Shown one piece after another: positions 53,499 to 62,702 of a stretch of DNA of 64,000 nt. A program made the position numbers and the translations under genes. The stretch's first letter is position 1. Each line of letters opens with the position of its first letter. The notes under the pieces are model-generated. The model was not told the origin of the DNA, searched no databases, and saw only the letters and a program-made list of their open reading frames with translations. The DNA is from Marinobacter denitrificans (GTDB lineage Bacteria; Pseudomonadota; Gammaproteobacteria; Pseudomonadales; Oleiphilaceae): NCBI RefSeq assembly GCF_008795955.1, contig NZ_VMHN01000001.1:186001-250000 (forward strand), read 5' to 3'.

Positions 53499-54146
53499 TT
53501 ACTCCAGAGTCCGCCGCTTCTCAACAGCAGCAGACATCTTCTCAATTATGGGGTTAATACCTGCGTGTTTCATCTTCATGGATGCACGGTTCACCACCAG
53601 ACGGCTACTTATATTCTCAATCAGCTCGCGTGCTTCGAGACCATTCGCTTTCAGAGTATTGCCCGTATCCACGATATCGACAATCTCATCGGCAAGACCA
53701 AGGATCGGCGCAAGCTCCATAGCGCCGTAGAGTTTGATGATATCCGCCTGCCGTCCCTGGGCGGAGTAGTAACGACGCGCCAGATTCACAAACTTGGTAG
53801 CAACCCGTAGACGACCTTCCGGAGCCTTGGTGTCTTTCTTGCCAGCGGTCATCAACCGACACCGTGAAATATTCAGATCCAGCGGCTCATAAAGGCCGTC
53901 CCCGCCGTGCTCCATCAACACGTCCTTGCCGGTCACCCCCAGATCCGCCCCGCCATACTGAACATAGGTGGGCACGTCGGTGGCGCGGAGAATTAACACC
54001 CGCACATTCGGATCCGTGGTGGGAAACACCAGCTTCCGGGACTTCTTTACATCGTCGACCAGCTCAATACCTGCTTCTTTCAGAAGCGGCAAGGTCTCGT
54101 CGAGGATTCGTCCCTTCGACAGGGCGATGGTGATGGTGTCGGTCAT
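53499..54146 (-). CDS. hisG: ATP phosphoribosyltransferase, short form
   Basis: A 215-residue HisG_S enzyme for the first step of histidine synthesis. It shows [65 protein letters not shown] and the PRPP-binding block [23 protein letters not shown]. The regulatory C-terminal domain of the long form (about 300 residues) is absent. A HisZ subunit must therefore exist elsewhere for activity and feedback. The ATG at 54146 is the family start; the open frame upstream lies inside the murA 3' region. It is 22 bp downstream of murA. Confidence 0.95.
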   Translation of the reverse strand: MTDTITIALSKGRILDETLPLLKEAGIELVDDVKKSRKLVFPTTDPNVRVLILRATDVPTYVQYGGADLGVTGKDVLMEHGGDGLYEPLDLNISRCRLMTAGKKDTKAPEGRLRVATKFVNLARRYYSAQGRQADIIKLYGAMELAPILGLADEIVDIVDTGNTLKANGLEARELIENISSRLVVNRASMKMKHAGINPIIEKMSAAVEKRRTLE

Positions 54147-54168
54147 GGGTCTTTCCGGTTCAGTGTGT

Positions 54169-55458
<1,290 letters not shown>

Positions 55459-55701
55459 TCAGCCCTGGCGCGCGGCCCACTCAGCCGGGGTAAAGGCTTT
55501 CGGGTGCAGGGCATGAATGGTACCGTCAAGAATGTGCTGGAAGAGTGCCTTGTTGATCAGTTGTTGCCGTTTGATGGTCGGCAAGCCTTCAAAAACATCG
55601 CCCACCACAACGACCATATAATGATTGCCGTCAACCTGAACCTGAACTTCGCACTCGGGCAGTGCCTCTTTGACCAGCTCAGCAACTTCGGTGGCTTCCA
55701 T
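55459..55701 (-). CDS. ibaG: BolA-family protein IbaG/YrbA
   Basis: An 80-residue BolA/IbaG protein. It shows EVAELVKEALPECEVQVQVDGNHYMVVVVGDVFEGLPTIKRQQLINKALFQHILDGTIHALHPKAFTPAEW, including the class-specific C/H ligand region for [2Fe-2S] sharing with monothiol glutaredoxins. Placement between mlaB and murA is the normal gammaproteobacterial order. It has been linked to iron-sulfur handling and acid stress in E. coli. It lies 27 bp before murA. Confidence 0.92.
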   Translation of the reverse strand: MEATEVAELVKEALPECEVQVQVDGNHYMVVVVGDVFEGLPTIKRQQLINKALFQHILDGTIHALHPKAFTPAEWAARQG

Positions 55702-55761
55702 AAAAAATCCTCGGGCGTTTTTGAATCAGGGGCGAGATTGTAACCAATTATAGCGGCCGGG

Positions 55762-56115
55762 TCAGCTCTGGTGCTGGTTTTCGCGGGGTGCTTGCAACGG
55801 GGCCTGCGAGGGAAAGCCCGGCAGCTGCTCATCAAGGCCGCTCAGGGCAGCGAGTGAGCCCAGGCGCTGACTGACACCGGTAAAATTAAGGGCCTGGCTG
55901 CGACCGCGCGCCAGGCGTTGCCAGCAAAGCAACAGGGAAAGCACCACACTGTGGGCGGTACTCATGTCGGCAAGGTCCACCACCAGATCCGCTTTACTGG
56001 ACAGGATAAGTGCCTCGCCCTCTTTTCTCAGAGCAACCACGGTCAGCGGATCGATTGGGCCGCTAACCGTCAGTGTGTTGCCGTTAAGGTTAACCGATGC
56101 CTGGGCTGGCGTCAT
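55762..56115 (-). CDS. mlaB: STAS-domain protein MlaB
   Basis: A 117-residue STAS protein with VNLNGNTLTVSGPIDPLTVVALRKEG and LVVDLADMSTAHSVVLSLLLCWQRLARG, the STAS fold with a Thr-Ala-His-Ser segment near residue 50. MlaB is the cytoplasmic regulator of the MlaFEDB ABC transporter. The ATG overlaps the mlaC stop by 4 bp. The C-terminal tail is longer than in E. coli (97 residues) and Pro/Gln-rich. Confidence 0.85.
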   Translation of the reverse strand: MTPAQASVNLNGNTLTVSGPIDPLTVVALRKEGEALILSSKADLVVDLADMSTAHSVVLSLLLCWQRLARGRSQALNFTGVSQRLGSLAALSGLDEQLPGFPSQAPLQAPRENQHQS

Positions 56116-56765
56116 GATTTGTCGACTTCAGCTTCCAGATTCAGCGACTCAACTGCATCGCCCCAGCCATCGATCACCACCTGGACCTTACCGCCGTTCT
56201 TCTCCATTTCCTGACTAAAACGATCACGAAATGCCAGGCCGATGTTCACGCCCTCAACAATCACGTTTTCCATCATCCAGCGGCCTTCGTCCGCCTGATA
56301 CATGGAATAAGTCACCGGATAGCGATTGCCGGACGCGCTGATGACTTCCATACGCACGGAGGCACGCTTATCGTTGTTCGGATTGATGGTGGCATCCTTG
56401 ACTTCAATGGCGAAATCATCTGCGCTCACCAGGGCCTGGGCGTAGCTGTCAAAAAGGCTCCGTTTAAACTTTTCCACGAACTCGTCACGCTGTTCCGGCG
56501 AGGTCTGGCGCGCATAACGGCCCATTACCCGGGCGGCGATCCGGCGGAAATCCACGAAGCCCTTCAGTTCGCTGTCCATACTCCGATAAAAGGCCTGGGG
56601 ATCTTCCTCATACAGGCCTTTTTCATCGTGGAGTTTGTCGACGAGGCGCTGAGTGTTTTCATCCACGTACTCACGCAACTCTTCCTCCTGGCCAGCATGG
56701 GCCGGAAGCGCCAGAGCGGCCATCAGTAGTGCAACGAGCAGCAGGCTGCGTCTTATCAGAACCAT
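56112..56765 (-). CDS. mlaC: periplasmic phospholipid-binding protein MlaC
   Basis: A 217-residue Tol-Tol family protein with a signal peptide (RRSLLLVALLMAALALPAHA). The helical lipid-binding domain shows FVDFRRIAARVMGRYARQTSPEQRDEFVEKFKRSLFDSYAQALV and YQADEGRWMMENVIVEGVNIGLAFRDRF. MlaC ferries phospholipids between the outer-membrane MlaA complex and MlaFEDB. No mlaA is seen in this window. It is 31 bp downstream of mlaD. Confidence 0.93.
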   Translation of the reverse strand: MVLIRRSLLLVALLMAALALPAHAGQEEELREYVDENTQRLVDKLHDEKGLYEEDPQAFYRSMDSELKGFVDFRRIAARVMGRYARQTSPEQRDEFVEKFKRSLFDSYAQALVSADDFAIEVKDATINPNNDKRASVRMEVISASGNRYPVTYSMYQADEGRWMMENVIVEGVNIGLAFRDRFSQEMEKNGGKVQVVIDGWGDAVESLNLEAEVDKS

Positions 56766-56796
56766 GGTTGTCTCCTGTAAACCATTTCAGTTCGCT

Positions 56797-57246
56797 TTAC
56801 TGCCCGGAGGCAAAGTTGGAAATCATTCGCTCAAGGTTCATGGCGGACTGTGTAGAGTAGAAAGTGTCCCCATCCCCCAGGGACTCCATATCGCCACCCA
56901 CCGATATATCAATGTACTGTTCACCAAGCAGGCCGGATGTACGTATTACTGCTGAGCTGTCGGCGGGAATATTATCCACACTCCGGTTCACGTCAATAAC
57001 GACCCGCGCCTGAAACGTTTCCCGATTCAGCGTAATCTCTCTGATCTTGCCGACCGTGACCCCGGCCATAGACACCTTGGCCCGCGGCGCCAGGTTACCG
57101 GCATCATTGAAGTTGGCGTAAAGCGTGTAGGAACTCTCCGGCGCCTTGGGCGCCAGCCCGCTCACCTGCAGCGCCAGAAACATCATGGCCGCGATACCCA
57201 CGATCATGAACAGCCCCACAATGACTTCTGTTGTTCTTTGTGCCAT
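56797..57246 (-). CDS. mlaD: MCE-domain protein MlaD
   Basis: A 149-residue protein with an N-terminal TM (VIVGLFMIVGIAAMMFLALQ) and one MCE domain (YTLYANFNDAGNLAPRAKVSMAGVTVGKI, TSGLLGEQYIDISVGG). MlaD forms the hexameric periplasmic ring of the Mla transporter. It is shorter than E. coli MlaD (183), as in Pseudomonas-like relatives. It lies 38 bp after mlaE, and a sizeable part of its C-terminus is the pore helix segment (MNLERMISNFASG). Confidence 0.93.
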   Translation of the reverse strand: MAQRTTEVIVGLFMIVGIAAMMFLALQVSGLAPKAPESSYTLYANFNDAGNLAPRAKVSMAGVTVGKIREITLNRETFQARVVIDVNRSVDNIPADSSAVIRTSGLLGEQYIDISVGGDMESLGDGDTFYSTQSAMNLERMISNFASGQ

Positions 57247-57284
57247 GACGGCCCCCTGTGTCCTGTTGTTTCAGTATACCGCGA

Positions 57285-58064
57285 TCAGAAGTCGCCAAAC
57301 ATGACGGCGGTGAGCACAAAATCCAGTCCCAGCACAGCCAGCGATGAATACACTACTGTCTTGGTGGTGGCAGAGCTGATGCCGGCAGAGGTGGGCACAC
57401 AGTCATACCCCTGGTAGACCGCAATCCAGGTGCAGACAAAACCGAAGACCACGCTTTTGATCACACCGTTGAGAACATCATTGGTGAAACTCACCGAGGA
57501 CTGCATGTTGCCCCAGAAGGAACCCTCGAAAACGCCGAGCCATTCAACACCTACCAGCATGCCGCCCCAGATGCCGACTACCGAGAACACGGCGGCGAGA
57601 ATGGGAACGGCAATGAAACCGGCCCAGAGCCGCGGGGCAATTACCCGGCGAAGCGGATCGACTCCCATCATTTCCATACTGGATAGCTGCTCGGTGGTTT
57701 TCATCAGCCCGATCTCAGCCGTCAATGCGGAACCGGCGCGGCCAGCGAACAGCAAGGCCGTCACCACCGGCCCCAGCTCCCGCACCAGCGTCAGGGCAAT
57801 CATCTGGCCAATGGCTGCTTCCGAGCCGTAGTCGCTGAGAATGGTGTAACCCTGCAGCCCCAGCACCATGCCGATAAACAGGCCGGACACCACGATGATC
57901 GCCAGAGACAACACACCGATCGAATACAGCTGCTTGAGCAACAGCGGGAATGCCACCGAAGGTTTTGATACGCCGCCCAGGACGCCGGCCAGAAAACGCC
58001 CCGAGCGCCCCAGCGAAGCGATGATATCCAGCCCCAGCCGGCCGAATGCCGCAAGCTTGTCCAT
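57285..58064 (-). CDS. mlaE: phospholipid ABC transporter permease MlaE
   Basis: A 259-residue permease with about five helices. It shows [88 protein letters not shown], the MlaE/YrbE signature. Its ATG overlaps the mlaF stop by 1 bp (TAATG). It is the membrane core of the MlaFEDB complex. Confidence 0.95.
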   Translation of the reverse strand: MDKLAAFGRLGLDIIASLGRSGRFLAGVLGGVSKPSVAFPLLLKQLYSIGVLSLAIIVVSGLFIGMVLGLQGYTILSDYGSEAAIGQMIALTLVRELGPVVTALLFAGRAGSALTAEIGLMKTTEQLSSMEMMGVDPLRRVIAPRLWAGFIAVPILAAVFSVVGIWGGMLVGVEWLGVFEGSFWGNMQSSVSFTNDVLNGVIKSVVFGFVCTWIAVYQGYDCVPTSAGISSATTKTVVYSSLAVLGLDFVLTAVMFGDF

Positions 58065-58876
58065 TAACGACTCCTTCCGGTGATGCCCCAGTCCTGGCCG
58101 GCATCTGCAGCCGGGTAATGGAAGGGCACCGGGCCGTCCGGGTGGCCGTGCAAAAATTGCTGGACCTGCTCAGACGGGTGCGCCTTGATTTCCTCGGGAG
58201 TGCCGTCACCGATAATCTGCCCATCCGCCACGATGCAGGCGTAGTGGCAGATGCTCAGGGATTCTTTGACATCGTGGGAGACCATGACGCTGGTCAGCCC
58301 CATGGAACTGTTCAGATCGCGGATCAGTTTGATCAGTACCCCCATCGCAATCGGATCCTGCCCGGCAAACGGCTCGTCGTACATGATGAGTTCCGGATCC
58401 AGCGCTATACTGCGGGCCAGAGCCACCCGCCGGGTCATTCCGCCAGACAGCTCTGCCGGCATCAGCTCGCGGGCCCCTCGCAGGCCCACAGCCTCCAGCT
58501 TCATCAGCACAATATCCCGGATCATGTCCTCCGGCAGGGAGGTATGCACCCGAAGCGGAAACGCCACGTTTTCGAACACACTGAGGTCGGTAAACAGGGC
58601 ACCACTCTGGAACAGCATGCCCATTTTCTCCCGCAGACGGTAAAGCGCCTTGCGCTTGAGTCGGGGGACATTCTCGCCGGCCACGGTAATAGTGCCGGAG
58701 TCCGGTCGTAACTGGCCACCGATCAGCCTGAGCAGGGTGGTTTTGCCGGTACCGCTGGGGCCCATGATGGCCGTAATCTTACCGCGGGGAATGTCGAGAC
58801 TGACACCATCGAAGATACGACGATCACCGCGGGCGAAAACCACGTCTCTGAGTTCGATGTAGGGTGAAGTGTCCAT
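58064..58876 (-). CDS. mlaF: phospholipid ABC transporter ATP-binding protein MlaF
   Basis: A 270-residue ATPase. It has Walker A in [17 protein letters not shown] near residue 40, a Q-loop ([23 protein letters not shown]), the signature [34 protein letters not shown] and the switch [14 protein letters not shown] and the MlaF-specific [15 protein letters not shown] set it apart from generic ABC proteins. The ATG at 58876 was chosen for the GGAACA site upstream and alignment. It is the first gene of the mlaFEDCB-ibaG-murA-hisGD operon reading left. Confidence 0.94.
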   Translation of the reverse strand: MDTSPYIELRDVVFARGDRRIFDGVSLDIPRGKITAIMGPSGTGKTTLLRLIGGQLRPDSGTITVAGENVPRLKRKALYRLREKMGMLFQSGALFTDLSVFENVAFPLRVHTSLPEDMIRDIVLMKLEAVGLRGARELMPAELSGGMTRRVALARSIALDPELIMYDEPFAGQDPIAMGVLIKLIRDLNSSMGLTSVMVSHDVKESLSICHYACIVADGQIIGDGTPEEIKAHPSEQVQQFLHGHPDGPVPFHYPAADAGQDWGITGRSR

Positions 58877-58947
58877 GCCTGTTCCAAGTAACCGCCGGGG
58901 TGTGGGGGCCACCCTTGCGAATTGGTTGCAGCCCTCAATGTGTGGGT

Positions 58948-58976
58948 ACATTATTCCAACCTGCTGACAACCTCAA
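58948..58976 (-). promoter_or_regulatory. candidate mla promoter
   Basis: On the minus strand TTGAGG (58971-58976) and TAATGT (58948-58953) are 17 bp apart. They would drive the mla operon with a leader of about 65 nt. Motif match only. Confidence 0.4.
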
Positions 58977-59057
58977 TCCATCCTTAACAAAATGAATTGA
59001 TATCATTAATCAGTTTTGCTGACCGTCTTGTCATGAAGGCAGCCAAAGCCATTGAAG

Positions 59058-59066
59058 TGATATACT
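59058..59066 (+). promoter_or_regulatory. candidate extended -10 promoter for kdsD
   Basis: TGATATACT fits an extended -10 element (TG-N-TATACT) 43 bp before the kdsD ATG; no good -35 box is present. The 232 bp mlaF-kdsD spacer (58877-59108) holds this and the divergent mla promoter. Confidence 0.45.
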
Positions 59067-59108
59067 CTCGCCACGACGAAAAGCATCAACATTCTACCCG
59101 GGTGCCAG

Positions 59109-60089
59109 ATGAACACCGAGATCGACCACAAGTTCAGAGAATCCGCTCTGCGGGCCATTGAAATCGAGCGCGATGCCATTGACGCGTTGACCGACAGGGT
59201 TGATGAGCACTTTGTCCGCGCCTGCGAGGTCATCATGGCCTGCAAGGGCCGCGTGGTGGTGACGGGCATGGGCAAATCCGGTCACATTGGCAACAAGATT
59301 GCCGCCACTCTCGCCAGCACCGGCACTCCTTCATTCTTCGTTCATCCCGGCGAAGCCAGCCATGGCGACCTGGGCATGATCACCAGCCAGGACGTGGTCC
59401 TGGGTATCTCCAACAGTGGCAACACCAGTGAAGTACTGACCATACTGCCACTGATCAAACGCATGGGTGCGCCGCTGATCAGCATGACAGGCAATGCAAA
59501 CTCCACCCTGGCGCGGGAGGCGGTTGCCAACCTGGACGTCAGTGTTGCCCTGGAAGCATGCCCTCTCGGCCTGGCCCCCACCTCCAGCACTACCGCCACC
59601 CTGGTGATGGGAGACGCCCTGGCGGTGGCGTTGCTCGAGGCGCGCGGCTTCAGCACTGAAGACTTCGCGCTGTCTCACCCCGGCGGCAGCCTGGGCCGCA
59701 AGTTACTGTTGCGCGTTGCCGAAATCATGCATACGGGTGACCGCATCCCCCGTGTGCAGGAAGACATCACTCTTGGCGGAGCACTGCTGGAAATTTCCCG
59801 CAAGGGGCTGGGCATGACCACGGTTATCAATGCTGCTGGCGACCTGGTGGGCGTGTTCACCGATGGCGACCTGCGCCGCACCCTGGACCGCTCGGTGGAT
59901 ATTCACAACACGCCGATAGCGGAAGTGATGACTCGCAATGGTCGTGTTATCCACGACGACCAACTGGCAGCCGAAGCCCTGAACATGATGGAAGAACTGA
60001 AAATCAATGCCCTGCCTGTCATCGACCGTGACGGCAAGCTGACCGGTGCCATCAATATGCACGACCTGTTGCGGGCCGGTGTTATCTGA
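59109..60089 (+). CDS. kdsD: arabinose-5-phosphate isomerase KdsD
   Basis: A 326-residue enzyme making D-arabinose-5-phosphate from ribulose-5-phosphate, the first step to Kdo. The SIS domain shows VVVTGMGKSGHIGNKIAATLASTGTPSFFVHPGEASHGDLGM and GLAPTSSTTATLVMGDALA. A pair of CBS domains follows (EIMHTGDRIPRVQEDITLGGALLEIS; AEVMTRNGRVIHDDQLAAEALNMMEE). The stop lies inside a triplicated GTTATCTGA motif. It heads the kdsDC-lptCAB-rpoN block. Confidence 0.96.
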   Translation: MNTEIDHKFRESALRAIEIERDAIDALTDRVDEHFVRACEVIMACKGRVVVTGMGKSGHIGNKIAATLASTGTPSFFVHPGEASHGDLGMITSQDVVLGISNSGNTSEVLTILPLIKRMGAPLISMTGNANSTLAREAVANLDVSVALEACPLGLAPTSSTTATLVMGDALAVALLEARGFSTEDFALSHPGGSLGRKLLLRVAEIMHTGDRIPRVQEDITLGGALLEISRKGLGMTTVINAAGDLVGVFTDGDLRRTLDRSVDIHNTPIAEVMTRNGRVIHDDQLAAEALNMMEELKINALPVIDRDGKLTGAINMHDLLRAGVI

Positions 60090-60114
60090 ATGGTTATCTG
60101 AAATAGTTATCTGA
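60081..60114 (+). repeat. three spaced copies of GTTATCTGA at the kdsD end
   Basis: GTTATCTGA occurs at 60081-60089, 60093-60101 and 60106-60114. The first supplies the final Val-Ile-stop of kdsD. The third runs into GGGG, forming the kdsC ribosome site. The spacing of 12-13 bp suggests duplication by slippage. Confidence 0.9.
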
Positions 60115-60125
60115 GGGGTAATTTG

Positions 60126-60698
60126 ATGGCCGATCAAATGAAAGAGTTGATGACAGACCAGCAGTGGCCAGCGGACGTACTGGAAAAGGCAGCCGGTATC
60201 CGTCTACTGGCGCTGGATGTCGACGGCATCATGACCGACGGCACACTGTTATTCAGCGCCTCCGGAGATGAACTGAAAGGCTTCAATATCCTCGACGGCC
60301 TGGGCATCAAGCAGGTGATGGCAGCGGGGATCGAGGTTGCCGTCATTACCGGCCGCTGCTCGCCCCTGACCGCCAGGCGCATGAATGACCTGGGCATCCC
60401 TCACCTGATGCAGGGCCGGGAGGACAAAAAGGTCGCTCTCGTGGAGCTCGCCGGACAGCTCGGCCTGTCCCCGCAGCAGATCGCCTACATGGGCGACGAC
60501 CTGCCCGACCTGGCGGCCATCCGCTATGCCGGTCTCGGCTTGACCGTGCCCAATGGTTACTGGCTTGTCCGCCAGCATGCGGATATCTGCACCAGTGTCC
60601 CCGGCGGCAGTGGTGCCGTCAGAGAAGCCTGTGACTTACTGCTGACCGCCTGCGGGCAACTCGAGGCCACTCTGCAACCCTACCTGGAGCAGAATTGA
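60126..60698 (+). CDS. kdsC: 3-deoxy-D-manno-octulosonate 8-phosphate phosphatase KdsC
   Basis: A 190-residue C0-type HAD phosphatase. It shows LLALDVDGIMTDGTLLFSASGDELKGFNILDGLGIKQVM (nucleophile and acid Asp), AVITGRCSPLTARRMNDLGI, and YMGDDLPDLAAIRYAGLGLTVPN. It removes phosphate from Kdo-8-P. A GAGGGG site precedes the ATG; a TTG one codon earlier is in frame. Its stop overlaps the lptC start (TGATG). Confidence 0.95.
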   Translation: MADQMKELMTDQQWPADVLEKAAGIRLLALDVDGIMTDGTLLFSASGDELKGFNILDGLGIKQVMAAGIEVAVITGRCSPLTARRMNDLGIPHLMQGREDKKVALVELAGQLGLSPQQIAYMGDDLPDLAAIRYAGLGLTVPNGYWLVRQHADICTSVPGGSGAVREACDLLLTACGQLEATLQPYLEQN

Positions 60699-61288
60699 TG
60701 TCAGGCCAGCCGCTGTTCAACCGCCCCTGGGTCAGAACTCTGAGCCTGGCAGGCACGATAGTGGCACTGTTCTTTCTGCTCTGGCAAAGTGATGAGCCGT
60801 CGGAGCCAACAGACGCTGAATCCCTGAGGGGTGAATCCGAGCCCGACGGTTTTGTGGTCAATGGTCATTACCTGTCGTACGACGAAACCGGACGACTGAC
60901 AACACAATTCCGAAGCCCGAGAATCGAGCAGTTCGAGTCTCGCAGTGAGACGGTCATGGCATCTCCCCGGGCAACACTATACGGCGACGGGGGCAGCCCA
61001 CCCTGGCAGGTGGAGGCAAACGAGGGGCGCCTTCTGGAAGCGGACGACCTGGTTCACCTGACCGGAAATGTAAAGGTGACCCGCGAAGCTGAAGACGCCC
61101 CGCCGCTGACCCTGACTACAGCGGTGCTGACGCTGAACAACCGCGATCGCACCGTTTACACAGACGAGCCGGTAAAACTGACTGACGCTGCTGGCGTGAC
61201 CACGGCTACCGGCATGAAGGCCTGGATTGATGATCGCATTCTTGAACTCGACTCGCAGGTGGAAGGACTCTATGAGCCTGGCAAGTAA
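60698..61288 (+). CDS. lptC: LPS export protein LptC
   Basis: A 196-residue bitopic protein. The N-terminal TM (VRTLSLAGTIVALFFLLW) is followed by the OstA/jellyroll-type periplasmic domain (VVNGHYLSYDETGRLTTQFRSPRIEQF, SPRATLYGDGGSPPWQVEANEGRLLEADDLVHLTGNV). It receives LPS from LptB2FG and passes it to LptA. The ATG overlaps the kdsC stop by 1 bp, and its end overlaps lptA by 17 bp. Confidence 0.93.
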   Translation: MSGQPLFNRPWVRTLSLAGTIVALFFLLWQSDEPSEPTDAESLRGESEPDGFVVNGHYLSYDETGRLTTQFRSPRIEQFESRSETVMASPRATLYGDGGSPPWQVEANEGRLLEADDLVHLTGNVKVTREAEDAPPLTLTTAVLTLNNRDRTVYTDEPVKLTDAAGVTTATGMKAWIDDRILELDSQVEGLYEPGK

Positions 61289-61853
61289 ACGTATTCCCCG
61301 CGGCAGGCCCCACTGGCCAGCTCTGAAATCGTTGGTACTGACAGCCGCTTGTACGGCCCTTATTGGCCCGTCAGCGGCGCTGGCTTTCAACCTGGAGTCC
61401 GACGAACCCATCAGGGTCAATGCTGACAGTGCACGGCTGGATGACGGCCAGGGGATCGCAACCTATACCGGCGCTGTAGAAATGACCCAGGGCCAGACCA
61501 ACCTGACCGCCGACAAGGTTGTACTTTACCGCGACCAGGCCGGCGTCAGCCGCATTGAAGCCACTGGCCGGCCCGCACATTACCGGCAACCGGCAATGGA
61601 AGGACAGGGAGAAACCGATGCCCGCGCCCTGAGCATCACCTGGTCGGCCGCCGAAAACCGGGTAACGTTCGAGCGCGAGGCGGTTATTGAGCAGGACGGC
61701 AACCTGTTCCGTGGGGATATCATCCACTATGACAGCGCGAATCGCATTGTCACCGCAGAGGGCGCGCCCGATCAGGGCGAAGGAAGCGGCCGCGTGGAAA
61801 TGGTGATACAACCACGCAACAATCCGGACAACTCGACCAGCAACCCCGACTGA
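61272..61853 (+). CDS. lptA: LPS transport periplasmic protein LptA
   Basis: A 193-residue periplasmic protein. The signal peptide ends [16 protein letters not shown], then [50 protein letters not shown] carries the OstA-like jellyroll motif. It bridges LptC and outer-membrane LptD. The ATG at 61272 lies inside the lptC end; an earlier in-frame ATG at 61227 is unlikely. It is followed 10 bp later by lptB. The C-terminus is rich in Asn, Pro and Asp. Confidence 0.94.
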   Translation: MSLASKRIPRGRPHWPALKSLVLTAACTALIGPSAALAFNLESDEPIRVNADSARLDDGQGIATYTGAVEMTQGQTNLTADKVVLYRDQAGVSRIEATGRPAHYRQPAMEGQGETDARALSITWSAAENRVTFEREAVIEQDGNLFRGDIIHYDSANRIVTAEGAPDQGEGSGRVEMVIQPRNNPDNSTSNPD

Positions 61854-61863
61854 CAGGATACCG

Positions 61864-62589
61864 ATGGCAGTTCTCAGAGCCAGTAACCTGGCAAAAAGCT
61901 ACAAGCAGAAGAAGGTCGTCATTGACGTTTCGCTGGAGATCCGCAGCGGCGAGATCGTTGGCCTTCTGGGCCCTAATGGTGCAGGCAAAACCACTTGCTT
62001 CTACATGATCGTAGGGCTGGTTCCCGCCGACAATGGCAGGATCACCATCGACCACCAGGACATCACCCCGCTACCGATGCACGGCCGGGCCCGCAAGGGC
62101 ATCGGTTACCTGCCCCAGGAAGCATCGGTGTTTCGTAAACTGACGGTACGCGACAACGTCATGGCCATCCTGGAGACCCGCCGCGAACTCAACCGCAGCC
62201 AGCGGGAGGCCAAGCTGGAGGAATTGCTGGAAGAGTTTCACATCACTCACATTCGCGACAGCCCCGGCATGGCGTTATCCGGTGGCGAACGCCGACGAGT
62301 GGAAATTGCCCGTGCCCTGGCAATGGAGCCGGCGTTTATTCTTCTGGATGAACCGTTTGCAGGGGTGGACCCGATCTCGGTGAGCGATATCAAGCATATT
62401 ATCCGTCACCTGCGGGACAAGGGCATCGGCGTGCTGATCACCGACCATAACGTGCGGGAAACCCTCGACATTTGTGAGAATGCCTATATCGTCAGCGGAG
62501 GACATATCATTGCTTCGGGCAACTCCGACGATATACTGGCCAACCAACAGGTCAAGGAAGTGTATCTGGGCAATGAGTTCCGCCTGTAG
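61864..62589 (+). CDS. lptB: LPS export ABC ATPase LptB
   Basis: A 241-residue ABC ATPase. It shows Walker [20 protein letters not shown], the LptB-specific [26 protein letters not shown], the signature [39 protein letters not shown] and the switch [29 protein letters not shown]. It powers LPS extraction with LptFG. The following 113 bp before rpoN contain a 6-bp inverted repeat and no clear terminator. Confidence 0.96.
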   Translation: MAVLRASNLAKSYKQKKVVIDVSLEIRSGEIVGLLGPNGAGKTTCFYMIVGLVPADNGRITIDHQDITPLPMHGRARKGIGYLPQEASVFRKLTVRDNVMAILETRRELNRSQREAKLEELLEEFHITHIRDSPGMALSGGERRRVEIARALAMEPAFILLDEPFAGVDPISVSDIKHIIRHLRDKGIGVLITDHNVRETLDICENAYIVSGGHIIASGNSDDILANQQVKEVYLGNEFRL

Positions 62590-62702
62590 TACACTCGGCA
62601 AAGAACTTGCTTGGCACGGCAAGTGACCAGCACATAAAGAGTTTTTGTGCAACCACAACTCCCACAAGAGACCGAGAGATACCGAGTGACGGATCCTGAA
62701 TC

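Noticed and set aside
62606..62630. Possible sigma-54 promoter (TTGGCACGG) or terminator before rpoN
   Set aside because: The -12 element is missing, and the 6-bp inverted repeat has no adjacent T run.
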